A DNA stretch of 8,187 bases from DATJXG01 sp035500455 (GCA_035500455.1 DATJXG010000423.1:1-8187), one strand, 5' to 3'; shown: positions 1-6,021, numbered from the stretch's first letter. Made by a program: numbers and translations. The notes: generated by a model not told the origin, from the letters alone.

Positions 1-588
1 CAGGCGGACCACATTGCCCACCAGCTCATGCAGCCGGGCGAGGCTGTCTACCAAGAAGTGGTGCGTCATTTCGGCTCCGGCATTCTGAACCCGGACGGCA
101 GCGTCAACCGCTCGCGCCTGGCGGAGGCGGCTTTTGGCCCGGCAGCGGACGCCGGAAAAGCCTCCCGGATACAGGAATTGAACCAAATCGTTCATCCTGC
201 CGTAGTTAAGAGGCAGGAAGACTGGATGAACGAAGTGGGCCGGCGCGAGCCGCACGCCATCGCCGTGGTTGAGGCGGCGCTGATTCTGGAGGCCGGCGCA
301 GCCCACCAGTTCGACCGGCTGCTGGTGGTCACCTGCCGGCCGGAGCAGCGGGTGGAACGCTGGGCGCAGCGCGTGAATGTGGACCGGGAAAGCGCCCGGC
401 GCGAGGTCCAGCGCCGCATGGCGGCGCAGCTTCCCGACGAGGAGAAAATCCGGGCCGCTGACTACGTTATCGACAACTCCGGCTCCCTTGAAGACACAGA
501 AAAGCAAGTGCGGGCTCTATTTCCCAAGCTGCAGGCGGAGGCCGCGTCACGATCGCAATCGCAGGAGGGCCCAGGAACATCTAATTGA
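1..588 (+). CDS. coaE: Dephospho-CoA kinase (CoaE), 5' end cut by the window
   Basis: CoaE catalyses the last step of coenzyme A synthesis: ATP-dependent phosphorylation of the ribose 3'-OH of dephospho-CoA, in the cytoplasm. The reading frame is open from base 1 and gives 195 residues to a TGA stop. It enters the family at the ADHIAHQLM segment, so roughly 30 N-terminal residues, including the P-loop, lie outside the window. Visible family signatures, in order, are NPDGSVNRSRLAEAAFG, LNQIVHPAV, VEAALILEAGAAHQFDRLL, the VVTCRPEQRVERWAQR strand/helix with its Q-x2-R-x3-R pattern, and the C-terminal AADYVIDNSGS. These match the usual CoaE lid and C-terminal helix. After the fold a polar tail (AEAASRSQSQEGPGTSN) looks dispensable. 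The next gene, an HtrA protease, starts about 100 nt downstream on the same strand, so co-transcription is possible but not shown. Identity is secure; only the missing start is unknown. Confidence 0.93.
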   Translation, partial: QADHIAHQLMQPGEAVYQEVVRHFGSGILNPDGSVNRSRLAEAAFGPAADAGKASRIQELNQIVHPAVVKRQEDWMNEVGRREPHAIAVVEAALILEAGAAHQFDRLLVVTCRPEQRVERWAQRVNVDRESARREVQRRMAAQLPDEEKIRAADYVIDNSGSLEDTEKQVRALFPKLQAEAASRSQSQEGPGTSN

Positions 589-691
589 TGCAGGGAAAAT
601 TGAGCCATTCGCGTGAAATGCGCCGCAGCTTGGCAAAATCGCGTTCCTGGCCGCACACTAAAAGAGTAACCAGCGAGAATTGAGACCCGCC

Positions 692-1831
692 ATGAAAGCC
701 TTGCGCCCATTCCTGCTCGGCGTGATCCTTGCCGGAGCCTTCGTCTACTTCACTACCCACCGGTCCGGGTCCGTGCACCTCGCCGACTGGGTGGGCCGCC
801 CGGACAAAGTGGAAATCACCGAGGCCGCCACCGGCGAAGGGCTTGATTCCGAAGAGCAGAACAACATCACGGTTTATCGGAAGAACATCCAGTCCGTGGT
901 GAATATCACCTCGCGCGCCATGGCATTCGACTTCTTCAACGGACTGGTGCCGCAGGAGGGCCAGGGATCCGGCTTCATCATTGACAAAGAAGGCCACATT
1001 CTCACCAACTACCACGTGATCGCCGACGCCCAGCGCGTGGAAGTGACCCTGCACAATCGAAAGAAATATCCGGCCACCGTGATCGGCACTGATCGCGCCC
1101 ACGACCTGGCGGTCATTCAGATCAAGGCGACCGACCTTACTCCCATGGTTCTGGGCGACTCCCGCAACCTGCAGGTCGGCCAGAAGGTGTACGCCATCGG
1201 CAATCCCTTTGGCCTTTCCGGCACGCTGACCCGCGGAATCGTCAGTTCGATCCGCTCGGTGCAGGAGCCGGACGGCATGATGATCGACGAAGCCATTCAG
1301 ACCGACGCCGCCATCAATCCGGGCAACTCCGGTGGCCCACTATTGAATTGGCACGGGGAAGTAATTGGCATCAACACCATGATCGCCTCCAGCGTGGGGC
1401 AAAGCGCGGGTATCGGCTTCGCCATACCCATCAACACCGCCAAAGCGGTGCTGAATGACCTCGTAACCCTTGGCAGAGTGCGGCGCCCGGCCCTGGGGGT
1501 GCGCACCATGGAAATCGGCCCCGAGTTGGCCAGCCAAATGGGCTTGGCCGCCGATTACGGCCTCCTGATCGTTCAAGTCGTTCCCGGCGGTTCAGCCGAT
1601 CGCGCCGGACTGCACGGCGGCACCGAACGCGCTTACCTGGGAAATATCCCCATCATGCTGGGCGGCGACCTGATCGTCGCCATCGACGGCCAGGACGTGC
1701 AGGACCAGCAAAGCCTCAGCCAGATCATGAACAGCCACCGCGCCGGAGATACGGTGCGGGTGACCATCTACCGCGGCAAGCGCAAGCTGGATGTGAATGT
1801 CTCCCTGGGCGAAGCCCGCGAGCAGGTCTAA
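692..1831 (+). CDS. htrA: Membrane-anchored HtrA/DegS-like serine protease with one PDZ domain
   Basis: This is a trypsin-like (S1C) protease of the HtrA family, which degrades or senses misfolded envelope proteins. I chose the ATG at 692 (379 aa); a TTG at 680 adds four residues but has no better ribosome site. Residues about 5-21 (LRPFLLGVILAGAFVYF) form one hydrophobic segment without a clear cleavage site, so the protein is probably a signal-anchored periplasmic enzyme. The catalytic triad is complete: His108 in TNYHVIAD, Asp138 in RAHDLAVIQ and Ser213 in NPGNSGGPLL. The GQGSGFIID and YAIGNPFGLSGTLTRGIVSS stretches are typical of the protease core. A single PDZ domain follows (about residues 250-372), with YGLLIVQV as the likely carboxylate-binding strand and GGDLIVAIDGQ near its end. 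Size, anchor and single PDZ resemble DegS more than the two-PDZ DegP. The true substrate and any sigma-factor link are unknown. The N-terminal linker (about residues 25-60) is acidic and polar. Confidence 0.93.
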   Translation: MKALRPFLLGVILAGAFVYFTTHRSGSVHLADWVGRPDKVEITEAATGEGLDSEEQNNITVYRKNIQSVVNITSRAMAFDFFNGLVPQEGQGSGFIIDKEGHILTNYHVIADAQRVEVTLHNRKKYPATVIGTDRAHDLAVIQIKATDLTPMVLGDSRNLQVGQKVYAIGNPFGLSGTLTRGIVSSIRSVQEPDGMMIDEAIQTDAAINPGNSGGPLLNWHGEVIGINTMIASSVGQSAGIGFAIPINTAKAVLNDLVTLGRVRRPALGVRTMEIGPELASQMGLAADYGLLIVQVVPGGSADRAGLHGGTERAYLGNIPIMLGGDLIVAIDGQDVQDQQSLSQIMNSHRAGDTVRVTIYRGKRKLDVNVSLGEAREQV

Positions 1832-1841
1832 GCATGCGTGC

Positions 1842-1858
1842 GCCGGCGTCTCGCCGGC
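1842..1858. repeat. GC palindrome 1 (REP-like), possible terminator stem
   Basis: A perfect 7-bp inverted repeat, GCCGGCG / CGCCGGC, surrounds a TCT centre only 10 nt after the protease stop codon. A second small stem, CCTC / GAGG, follows at 1860-1873. There is no T-run after it, so it is not a classical intrinsic terminator. Its core resembles the reverse complement of the palindrome at 1939-1960, which suggests an inverted pair of the same repeat family. The family assignment is an inference from these copies only. Confidence 0.5.
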
Positions 1859-1938
1859 ACCTCGCGGTTGAGGCAAGATTCGCCGCCAGCAAAATCCGGT
1901 GAAGCTACAAGCACTCCGCCAACGGCGTACTAGCGTTC

Positions 1939-1960
1939 GCACGGGCGAGGACGCCCGCGC
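1939..1960. repeat. GC palindrome 2 (REP-like), inverted relative to palindrome 1
   Basis: CGGGCG (1942-1947) and CGCCCG (1952-1957) form a 6-bp stem around AGGA. The stem continues by GC / GC after a single A-C mismatch. Read on the opposite strand, it gives a GCGCGGGCGTCCTCGCCCG core that parallels the first palindrome, about 100 nt away. This head-to-head arrangement is typical of REP doublets in bacterial intergenic DNA. No transposase (RAYT) gene is present in the window. Confidence 0.5.
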
Positions 1961-1982
1961 CTACATCATGCATATCCCAAAC

Positions 1983-1999
1983 GCCGGGCTCCCGCCGGC
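1983..1999. repeat. GC palindrome 3 (REP-like, weaker)
   Basis: GCCGG (1983-1987) and CCGGC (1995-1999) form a 5-bp stem around a seven-base centre. It shares the GCCGG/CCGGC composition of the first palindrome and sits 23 nt after the second. It could be a degraded further copy or simply GC-rich chance structure. Confidence 0.3.
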
Positions 2000-2142
2000 A
2001 ATCCAACTCCTTGAAAACCGCCGCCCTCTGGCATACTCTGAAACCCTGCTTATGACCGCCATCCTTTAATCCCGCTGGTTCGCACGAACGCCGCTCGCGC
2101 CGAAGTGTGCGCGAAATCCTCCCACTTTAGGCATTCTCAGCG

Positions 2143-2148
2143 AAAGGA
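2143..2148 (+). promoter_or_regulatory. Ribosome-binding site of the GNAT gene
   Basis: AAAGGA lies six bases before the ATG at 2155 and supports that start over the internal ATGs at 2215 and 2218. Confidence 0.7.
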
Positions 2149-2154
2149 CTTCCC

Positions 2155-2985
2155 ATGGAATTCGTCGATCAGGCACTCGCCCGCCGACTGGAAGCGGCCG
2201 AAGAGGCGCCACAAATGATGTACGCGCGCTTGTACGAGGAGCAGCATCCCGAGATTGGAGCCGCGGTTGAGCCCATCTGCGGCGGCCACATGATTTTTGC
2301 CGGATTGGGTTCTCCAGTCGGACGTGCGACCGGCTTGGGATTTGACGGGCCGGTTTTCCCAGCCGATCTCGACCGCGTCGAGGAGTTCTACCGCTCGAAT
2401 CGCGCGCCCGCTCAGGTAGATGTCTGTCCGCTCACGGACGCCGGGCTGCTGGAGCTATTGAAGGATCGAGGGTACTCGTTCACTGAATTCAACAATGTTC
2501 TATATCGGCGGCTGACTCGGGAAGACATATCAGACGGAGAATCCGCTCAAGCGCCCGTCCGGCCTGCAGCCGCGGGCGAAGCCGAAAAGTTCGCTGCCGT
2601 GATTGAGCGCTGCTTCTTTCCCGAGGGCGGCGGCCCACCCGATCTCGCCGGCATGTTCGTCCCAATGTTCCAAATGGATGGCACCCTGCCCTTCGTTGCC
2701 GAGATCGAGGGCCAGCCCGCGGCTTGCGGCTCCGCTCTGCTGATTCCCCAGCACGGCGTCGTGGCCCTGTGCGGTGCGGGCACGCTGCCTCAGTTCCGCA
2801 GGCGCGGCTTGCAGACGGCCCTGATCCGCGCGCGCATGGCGGCAGCGTTCCAGGCCGGCGCTGAATATGCAGTCATCGTCACCCGGGGCGGAACGGCCTC
2901 TCAGCGGAACGCCGAGCGGGCCGGCCTTCGGTTGGCCTATAGCAAAGCCACGTTAGTGAAGGAATTTCAGTCCGCAGCTTCCTGA
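2155..2985 (+). CDS. GNAT-family N-acetyltransferase
   Basis: This 276-residue cytoplasmic protein is predicted to transfer an acetyl group from acetyl-CoA to an amine; the substrate cannot be told from sequence. The GNAT fold is clear in the C-terminal half (about residues 135-272). The strand VALCGAGTLPQ is followed by the acetyl-CoA pyrophosphate loop FRRRGLQTAL (214-223), then helix ALIRARMAAAFQAGAEYAV, and TASQRNAERAGLRLAYSKATLVKEF closes the domain in the usual GNAT way. The N-terminal half (1-120) ends in LLELLKDRGYSFTEFNNVLYRRL and lacks an acetyl-CoA loop. It looks like a degenerate first GNAT-like domain, as seen in two-domain members around 270-290 aa. The ATG at 2155 has a well-placed AAAGGA at 2143-2148. 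It stands alone between a repeat-bearing gap and a convergent operon, so the neighbourhood gives no clue to its substrate. Confidence 0.85.
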   Translation: MEFVDQALARRLEAAEEAPQMMYARLYEEQHPEIGAAVEPICGGHMIFAGLGSPVGRATGLGFDGPVFPADLDRVEEFYRSNRAPAQVDVCPLTDAGLLELLKDRGYSFTEFNNVLYRRLTREDISDGESAQAPVRPAAAGEAEKFAAVIERCFFPEGGGPPDLAGMFVPMFQMDGTLPFVAEIEGQPAACGSALLIPQHGVVALCGAGTLPQFRRRGLQTALIRARMAAAFQAGAEYAVIVTRGGTASQRNAERAGLRLAYSKATLVKEFQSAAS

Positions 2986-3018
2986 AGGATTTCCGCGGGA
3001 GTAAGTGAAGGGAATGAA

Positions 3019-3049
3019 AGGGCGCGGTGCCCGAGCAGACCCGCGCCCT
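3019..3049. terminator. Convergent-junction hairpin, likely terminator of the minus-strand EAL operon
   Basis: AGGGCGCGG (3019-3027) pairs perfectly with CCGCGCCCT (3041-3049). Inside the loop TGC (3028-3030) can pair with GCA (3035-3037), which lengthens the hairpin. Read on the minus strand the stem is followed by TTCATTCCC, a short T-containing run, so it fits better as a terminator for the minus-strand receiver/EAL transcript. On the plus strand no T-run follows, though the structure may still act both ways between the two converging genes. Confidence 0.6.
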
Positions 3050-3051
3050 CG

Positions 3052-3071
3052 CTCCGGCCGCGAAGCCGGAG
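3052..3071. terminator. Second hairpin in the convergent junction
   Basis: CTCCGGC (3052-3058) and GCCGGAG (3065-3071) form a perfect 7-bp stem around CGCGAA, three bases after the first hairpin. It lacks a flanking T-run on either strand. It may reinforce the first stem as a tandem terminator or protect a 3' end from decay. Confidence 0.4.
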
Positions 3072-3141
3072 AATGAGAACCTGCCACAGAACCGGGAAGA
3101 CCAAAATGAAGCAGGGTTCCCGGCGAAGAGAGAGACAGCGC

Positions 3142-4110
3142 CTACATCGAATGCGCCGCCGGCAATGCCACCACCCTCGCAGGTTCTTTCCGCTCAACTT
3201 GCCCGGGATTTGTCCCAGCAGCGGGCTTTTCGCGAGGTTGATTCGCACCAGCCTGGTTCGCACAAGCTTGGTTCACACCAGCTTGGTTCACGCCGGCTTG
3301 GTTCACGCCGGCTTGAGCCGCGCCGGCTTGCAGCGTCGCATCGAACTCTACCAATCCCGATTGCAGCAAACCGGTCGCCAGCAGATCTTCCGCCGGCATC
3401 GGCGGGCACAGAATGTTTGCCTGCACCAGTTCCACGCCTAGTTGCTCCAGCGCCCCTAAATCGCCCAGAGACTCGGCGCCTTCCCCCACCACGGAACTAT
3501 CCAGCGCGTCCGCCAGGGTGACGAGCGATTCCACTACGGCGCGGCGTTTCTGGTCCACGCACAATCCCTGGACAAAGTACGCATCCAGTTTGAAGTAGTC
3601 GGGGTGGCAATCGAGCATCATGCGATAGTTCGATTGCCCTAACCCGACATCATCCAACGCAATGCGTACCCCAAAGTCGCGCAGGGCGGCAATGGTAGCG
3701 AGCATCGCGGGGATGTTACGCGTGGGGGCGTGTTCCACAATTTCCACGGTGAGGCGATGCATCGCCAGAGAGTGCTTGGCGGTCTCCTTTTGCAGGAAGA
3801 CGGCGAAATCCGGGCTCTCTCCCAGGGTCAGTGCATGCACATTGATATTGAGACGGAAGTTCGACGGCAAGGCGGCAGCGGCGGCGCAAATCGTGGCGAT
3901 GCAGGCGCGATCGACTTTGGCTTCCGCCTTCTTGCGGCGCACGTAGTCAAACAGCACGTCAGCGCCTTCGAAGTTGGTGCCGCTGGGGCCGCGCACCAGC
4001 GCTTCCAGAGCGTGCACCTGATTCACCTTGCCGCTGAACCGGAAAATAGGCTGAAAACGGGCGCTCAGTTGGCCGGGCTCCAGCAATCGTTGCAGCAGGG
4101 ACTGCTTCAT
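3142..4110 (-). CDS. EAL-domain c-di-GMP phosphodiesterase with a QAGxN-repeat tail
   Basis: The predicted role is hydrolysis of cyclic di-GMP to pGpG in the cytoplasm. I start at the ATG ending at 4110 (322 aa), because a longer frame upstream only shadows the receiver gene and AGGCGG (4117-4122) sits six bases before this ATG. The EAL domain spans about residues 10-250. Metal- and substrate-binding positions are kept: Glu36 in EALVR, Asn90 in NINVHA, Glu123 in TVEIVE, Asp153-Asp154 in ALDDVGLG, Lys174 in YFKLD, Glu210 in GEGAES and Gln230 in VQANIL. The enzyme is therefore probably active. It diverges from the common DDFGTG (here DDVGLG) and QGYLFGRP (here QANILCPP). Residues 261-290 are six QAGxN-like units, followed by a Pro/Arg/Lys-rich end; this tail is not part of the EAL fold. 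The gene overlaps the upstream receiver by ATGA, so the two are translationally coupled, like a REC-EAL regulator (RocR type) split in two. Confidence 0.9.
   Translation of the reverse strand: MKQSLLQRLLEPGQLSARFQPIFRFSGKVNQVHALEALVRGPSGTNFEGADVLFDYVRRKKAEAKVDRACIATICAAAAALPSNFRLNINVHALTLGESPDFAVFLQKETAKHSLAMHRLTVEIVEHAPTRNIPAMLATIAALRDFGVRIALDDVGLGQSNYRMMLDCHPDYFKLDAYFVQGLCVDQKRRAVVESLVTLADALDSSVVGEGAESLGDLGALEQLGVELVQANILCPPMPAEDLLATGLLQSGLVEFDATLQAGAAQAGVNQAGVNQAGVNQACANQAGANQPREKPAAGTNPGQVERKEPARVVALPAAHSM
3240..3329. repeat. 15-bp tandem repeat, about six units, inside the EAL gene
   Basis: Six consecutive 15-bp units (consensus GGTTCACRCCRGCTT on the plus strand) start at 3240, 3255, 3270, 3285, 3300 and 3315. 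The units at 3285 and 3300 are identical; the outer ones carry one to several changes. Because 15 is a multiple of three, gain or loss of units keeps the EAL frame and only changes the number of QAGxN repeats (residues 261-290). This makes it a coding minisatellite that could vary in length between strains. Confidence 0.85.
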
Positions 4111-4481
4111 GCGTTGCCGCCTGTCAGCTGGCTGACGGTATGCACAAGATCGGCCAGGCGCGTCGGCTTGCGGATAAACGCATCCACCTGGTGGGACAAT
4201 GCCTCCGATTTCAGCTCCGGCCAGCCATAGCCCGTCAGCACTACGATGCGCGTCCGCAGCGCCAGTTCGCGAATATGCTTCACCAGCTCCAGGCCGCCGA
4301 AGCCGATCTTGTTGAGGCGCAGGTCCGTAATCACCACGGAGTAGGGAAAATGCGCCAGCAGGCTCTCTGCCTCCTCCAGTTCCTGGGCGCAATCCACGCG
4401 ATATCCCAGCGCGCTGAAGTGTTCTCTGTAGGCGTACGCCAGTTGTTCGTCATCATCGAGGATGAGGATTCGATCTATCAT
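4107..4481 (-). CDS. Stand-alone response-regulator receiver domain
   Basis: This 124-residue protein is a complete CheY-like receiver with no output domain. The phosphorylation site is Asp53 (VVITDLRL), the acidic pocket is Asp9-Asp10-Asp11 (ILILDDDEQ), the switch residue is Thr83 (VVLTGYG), and the conserved lysine is Lys105 followed by Pro106 (FIRKPTR). All key residues are present, so it should accept phosphate from a histidine kinase. Its stop codon overlaps the start of the EAL gene (ATGA at 4107-4110), which implies coupled translation and a shared task: the receiver may bind and control the EAL enzyme in trans. The start at 4481 has only a weak ribosome site. The most likely phosphate donor in view is the divergently transcribed PAS kinase starting at 6022; that pairing is inferred from proximity. 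Confidence 0.9.
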   Translation of the reverse strand: MIDRILILDDDEQLAYAYREHFSALGYRVDCAQELEEAESLLAHFPYSVVITDLRLNKIGFGGLELVKHIRELALRTRIVVLTGYGWPELKSEALSHQVDAFIRKPTRLADLVHTVSQLTGGNA

Positions 4482-4526
4482 GCGCTATCTTGATGCACGC
4501 CAGCCGCCAAGCGCGAAGGCAGCGAT

Positions 4527-4541
4527 CTTGTTGAGAACAAG
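4527..4541. promoter_or_regulatory. Perfect dyad CTTGTT-GAG-AACAAG, candidate operator
   Basis: Two perfect 6-bp half-sites flank a three-base centre. The dyad lies 45 nt before the receiver start codon, in the only divergent promoter region of the locus. It is the size of a dimeric repressor or activator site. No regulator with a DNA-binding domain is encoded in the window, so the binder is unknown. It could also be a small stem in the leader RNA. Confidence 0.35.
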
Positions 4542-4784
4542 CGGGCCGAGGCGCCCCACAACTCGCAGGTGTCCGAAATTCTGCTGCCACTGTTTGGAAA
4601 TCGGACAACGCGCAGCTTCCACTCCCCGGAGCCACGGGGCGAAACCGCACGCCACACGCCTCCTGCGGACGAAATCCACAAGAGCTTCCAGGCGAAACTT
4701 TGGAGAATTCCGGCCCGTTACGGCAGTAATTTGAGACCGTTTTGGAACACCAGTATCGTGAGGTCTGGCTCAAAGGCCCGATTC

Positions 4785-4792
4785 AGGAAAGG
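4785..4792 (+). promoter_or_regulatory. Ribosome-binding site fixing the pseudokinase start
   Basis: AGGAAAGG ends six bases before the ATG at 4799. This strong site decides between that ATG and the upstream TTG at 4742. Confidence 0.75.
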
Positions 4793-4798
4793 CGTGCC

Positions 4799-5956
4799 AT
4801 GCCTGAGACCGCCGCCAGAACTGCGACAGCTCCCGCTTTGCCGGTTGAGCCAGCTGATATTCCACTCGCTTACCACGGCCACTTCATCGGCCAACTCGCC
4901 AGCACCATGGCAAATCAGCTCAACAACATTCTCATGGCGGTCACCAGCTCCGCCGAGCTGGAATTAAGAAAAGCCCAGCCCAGCGAAAAACAAACGCTCG
5001 AACAGATATTGAACAACGCCGCCCGGGCCACATCCCTGATCCAGACTTTGCTGGTTTTCAGCCGCAAACACTCGCCCTCGCCTCAGCCGGTGCGTCTGAA
5101 TGCCTTGGTCACGGAAACCGGGACTTTGATCCGCCATCTGGCCGGCGAGCAGGCCGAGCTGTCTTTCCGCCTTGCTCCACAGGTGCAGCGGGTGATTGGC
5201 GACGACGTCGAGATTCAGAAGCTGCTGCTTGGCTTGGCGCTGAATGCGGCGGGCAGCGGCGGAAAAGTCAGCATCGCCACCGACGAGACCGAGCTGGGTG
5301 CGGAATTCCTGGCCGGCCTTCCGGACGCCTGTCCCGGGCGGTTCGTGGTGTTGTCCGTCGAAGAGGAAAACACGCCGCCTGCGGGGCCGGAATATTCAGC
5401 GGACCAGGCCGGCGACGCAGCTTTCAGAGTCCAGGCCACGATGGCGGCAGCCGGAGCTATCGCGCGAGCCGCCGGTGGCCTGTTGCAGGCCGGCGAACCC
5501 GGCGGCACGAATGTAAACTTCAAGATCTTTTTCCCTGAGTGGGGACACGCAGTTCCCGAGGAGCGGGCGCAAACTCCGGCCAAGGCGGCTCCATCGGCGA
5601 CCATTCTGATCGTCGAAGACGATGATGGCGTCCGCCTTCCCGCCGCCGAGTTCCTCAAGATGGAAGGCTACAAGATTCTGCAGGCGCGCACCGGGCCCGA
5701 AGCGCTGCATATCGCGCTGCGCAACCGCTCCGCCCTCGACTTGCTGATTACCGACATCGTTATGCCCGAGATGGGCGGCCACGAAGTTGCCGCCAGACTT
5801 CTGGAAATGCATCCCGAGCTTAAGGTGCTGTACATGTCGGGTGATCCGAATCAGAGCCTGATTGGGCAGGTGGTCGAAGAAGCGCAAAATACCGCGCTGC
5901 AAAAACCATTTTCCCTCAAGACGTTGCACCACCGGATTAAGGAACTGCTGAGCTAG
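4799..5956 (+). CDS. Degenerate histidine kinase fused to an intact receiver (pseudokinase-REC)
   Basis: This 385-residue soluble protein has a kinase-like half (about 25-247) and a C-terminal receiver (268-385). The DHp helix reads GQLASTMANQLNNILMAVTS (31-50). It aligns with GRLAGGVAHDFNNILMAISS of the kinase just downstream, so Asn39 stands where the phospho-accepting His should be. LLVFSRK and VEIQKLLLGLALNAA still match the second DHp helix and N-box region (Asn149 kept). The D-x-G-x-G box is replaced by VEEENTPPAG, and the GTGLGL box by AAFRVQATMAAAG. The end of the ATPase fold (GGLLQAGEPGG, then FKIFFPE) is recognisable. It should therefore neither autophosphorylate nor bind ATP normally. 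The receiver is intact: Glu273-Asp274, Asp319 (LLITDIVMPEMGG), Ser347 and Lys369-Pro370. Likely roles are phosphate acceptor, adaptor or decoy for the paralogous kinase that starts 65 nt downstream on the same strand. There is no frameshift or stop, so it looks maintained rather than decaying. Confidence 0.88.
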   Translation: MPETAARTATAPALPVEPADIPLAYHGHFIGQLASTMANQLNNILMAVTSSAELELRKAQPSEKQTLEQILNNAARATSLIQTLLVFSRKHSPSPQPVRLNALVTETGTLIRHLAGEQAELSFRLAPQVQRVIGDDVEIQKLLLGLALNAAGSGGKVSIATDETELGAEFLAGLPDACPGRFVVLSVEEENTPPAGPEYSADQAGDAAFRVQATMAAAGAIARAAGGLLQAGEPGGTNVNFKIFFPEWGHAVPEERAQTPAKAAPSATILIVEDDDGVRLPAAEFLKMEGYKILQARTGPEALHIALRNRSALDLLITDIVMPEMGGHEVAARLLEMHPELKVLYMSGDPNQSLIGQVVEEAQNTALQKPFSLKTLHHRIKELLS

Positions 5957-6021
5957 GTCGCCGCGCTACCCCGGCCCAAACCTGTGCCGACTGCGGTAAG
6001 AAAGGTTTCTCCAGCCGCGAC

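Larger units (their letters stand above)
1832..2154. other. Intergenic region between protease and acetyltransferase, 323 nt
   Basis: No credible coding frame runs through this stretch. It holds three GC-rich palindromes, listed separately, in its first half. The second half is less GC-rich and contains a small dyad at 2078-2089 (GTTCG-CA-CGAAC). A weak promoter-like pair, TTGAAA at 2011-2016 and CATACT at 2032-2037, is spaced only 15 nt apart, so I do not call it a promoter. Just before the acetyltransferase start there is a good AAAGGA ribosome-binding site (2143-2148, 6 nt from the ATG). The region probably contains the protease terminator and the acetyltransferase promoter, but neither can be fixed by reading alone. 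Confidence 0.6.
4482..4798. other. Divergent intergenic region between receiver/EAL and kinase genes
   Basis: These 317 nt separate two divergent signalling transcripts and must contain promoters for both. No convincing -35/-10 pair, sigma-54 element or open frame with family features was found. The most notable structure is the dyad at 4527-4541. Short frames across the region translate to low-complexity Arg/Pro/Ser-rich peptides and are not called. A TTG at 4742 would lengthen the kinase-like protein by 19 residues, but the ATG at 4799 has a far better ribosome site. Confidence 0.6.

Noticed and set aside
581..1102. A 173-codon minus-strand frame opposite the protease start.
   Set aside because: It is antisense to the signal anchor and the catalytic His and Asp regions of the HtrA gene, and has no recognisable motif.
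2011..2037. Promoter-like TTGAAA and CATACT before the acetyltransferase gene.
   Set aside because: The spacing is 15 nt and the -10 match is poor; such pairs occur by chance in a gap of this size.
3240..3329. Short regular repeat that might suggest a CRISPR array.
   Set aside because: Units are 15 bp, directly adjacent with no spacers, in frame inside a coding gene, and no cas gene is near.
3027..3521. Plus-strand open frames over the EAL tail; one reads TSLVRTSLVHTSLVHAGL and looks like an A-x-L-x-x pentapeptide-repeat protein.
   Set aside because: The pattern is only the 15-bp repeat read antisense. The frame has no fold outside the repeat, and the minus strand carries an unmistakable EAL domain through the same bases.
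4142..4392. A longer EAL protein starting at 4392 (416 codons).
   Set aside because: The extra 94 residues are an out-of-frame reading of the receiver gene, low in complexity. The ATG at 4110 has a ribosome site and the typical ATGA overlap.
5941..6021. In-frame extension of the PAS kinase upstream of 6022 containing CADCGKKG, a possible half zinc finger.
   Set aside because: No ATG, GTG or TTG occurs between the in-frame TAA at 5938 and the ATG at 6022, so this segment is not expected to be translated.
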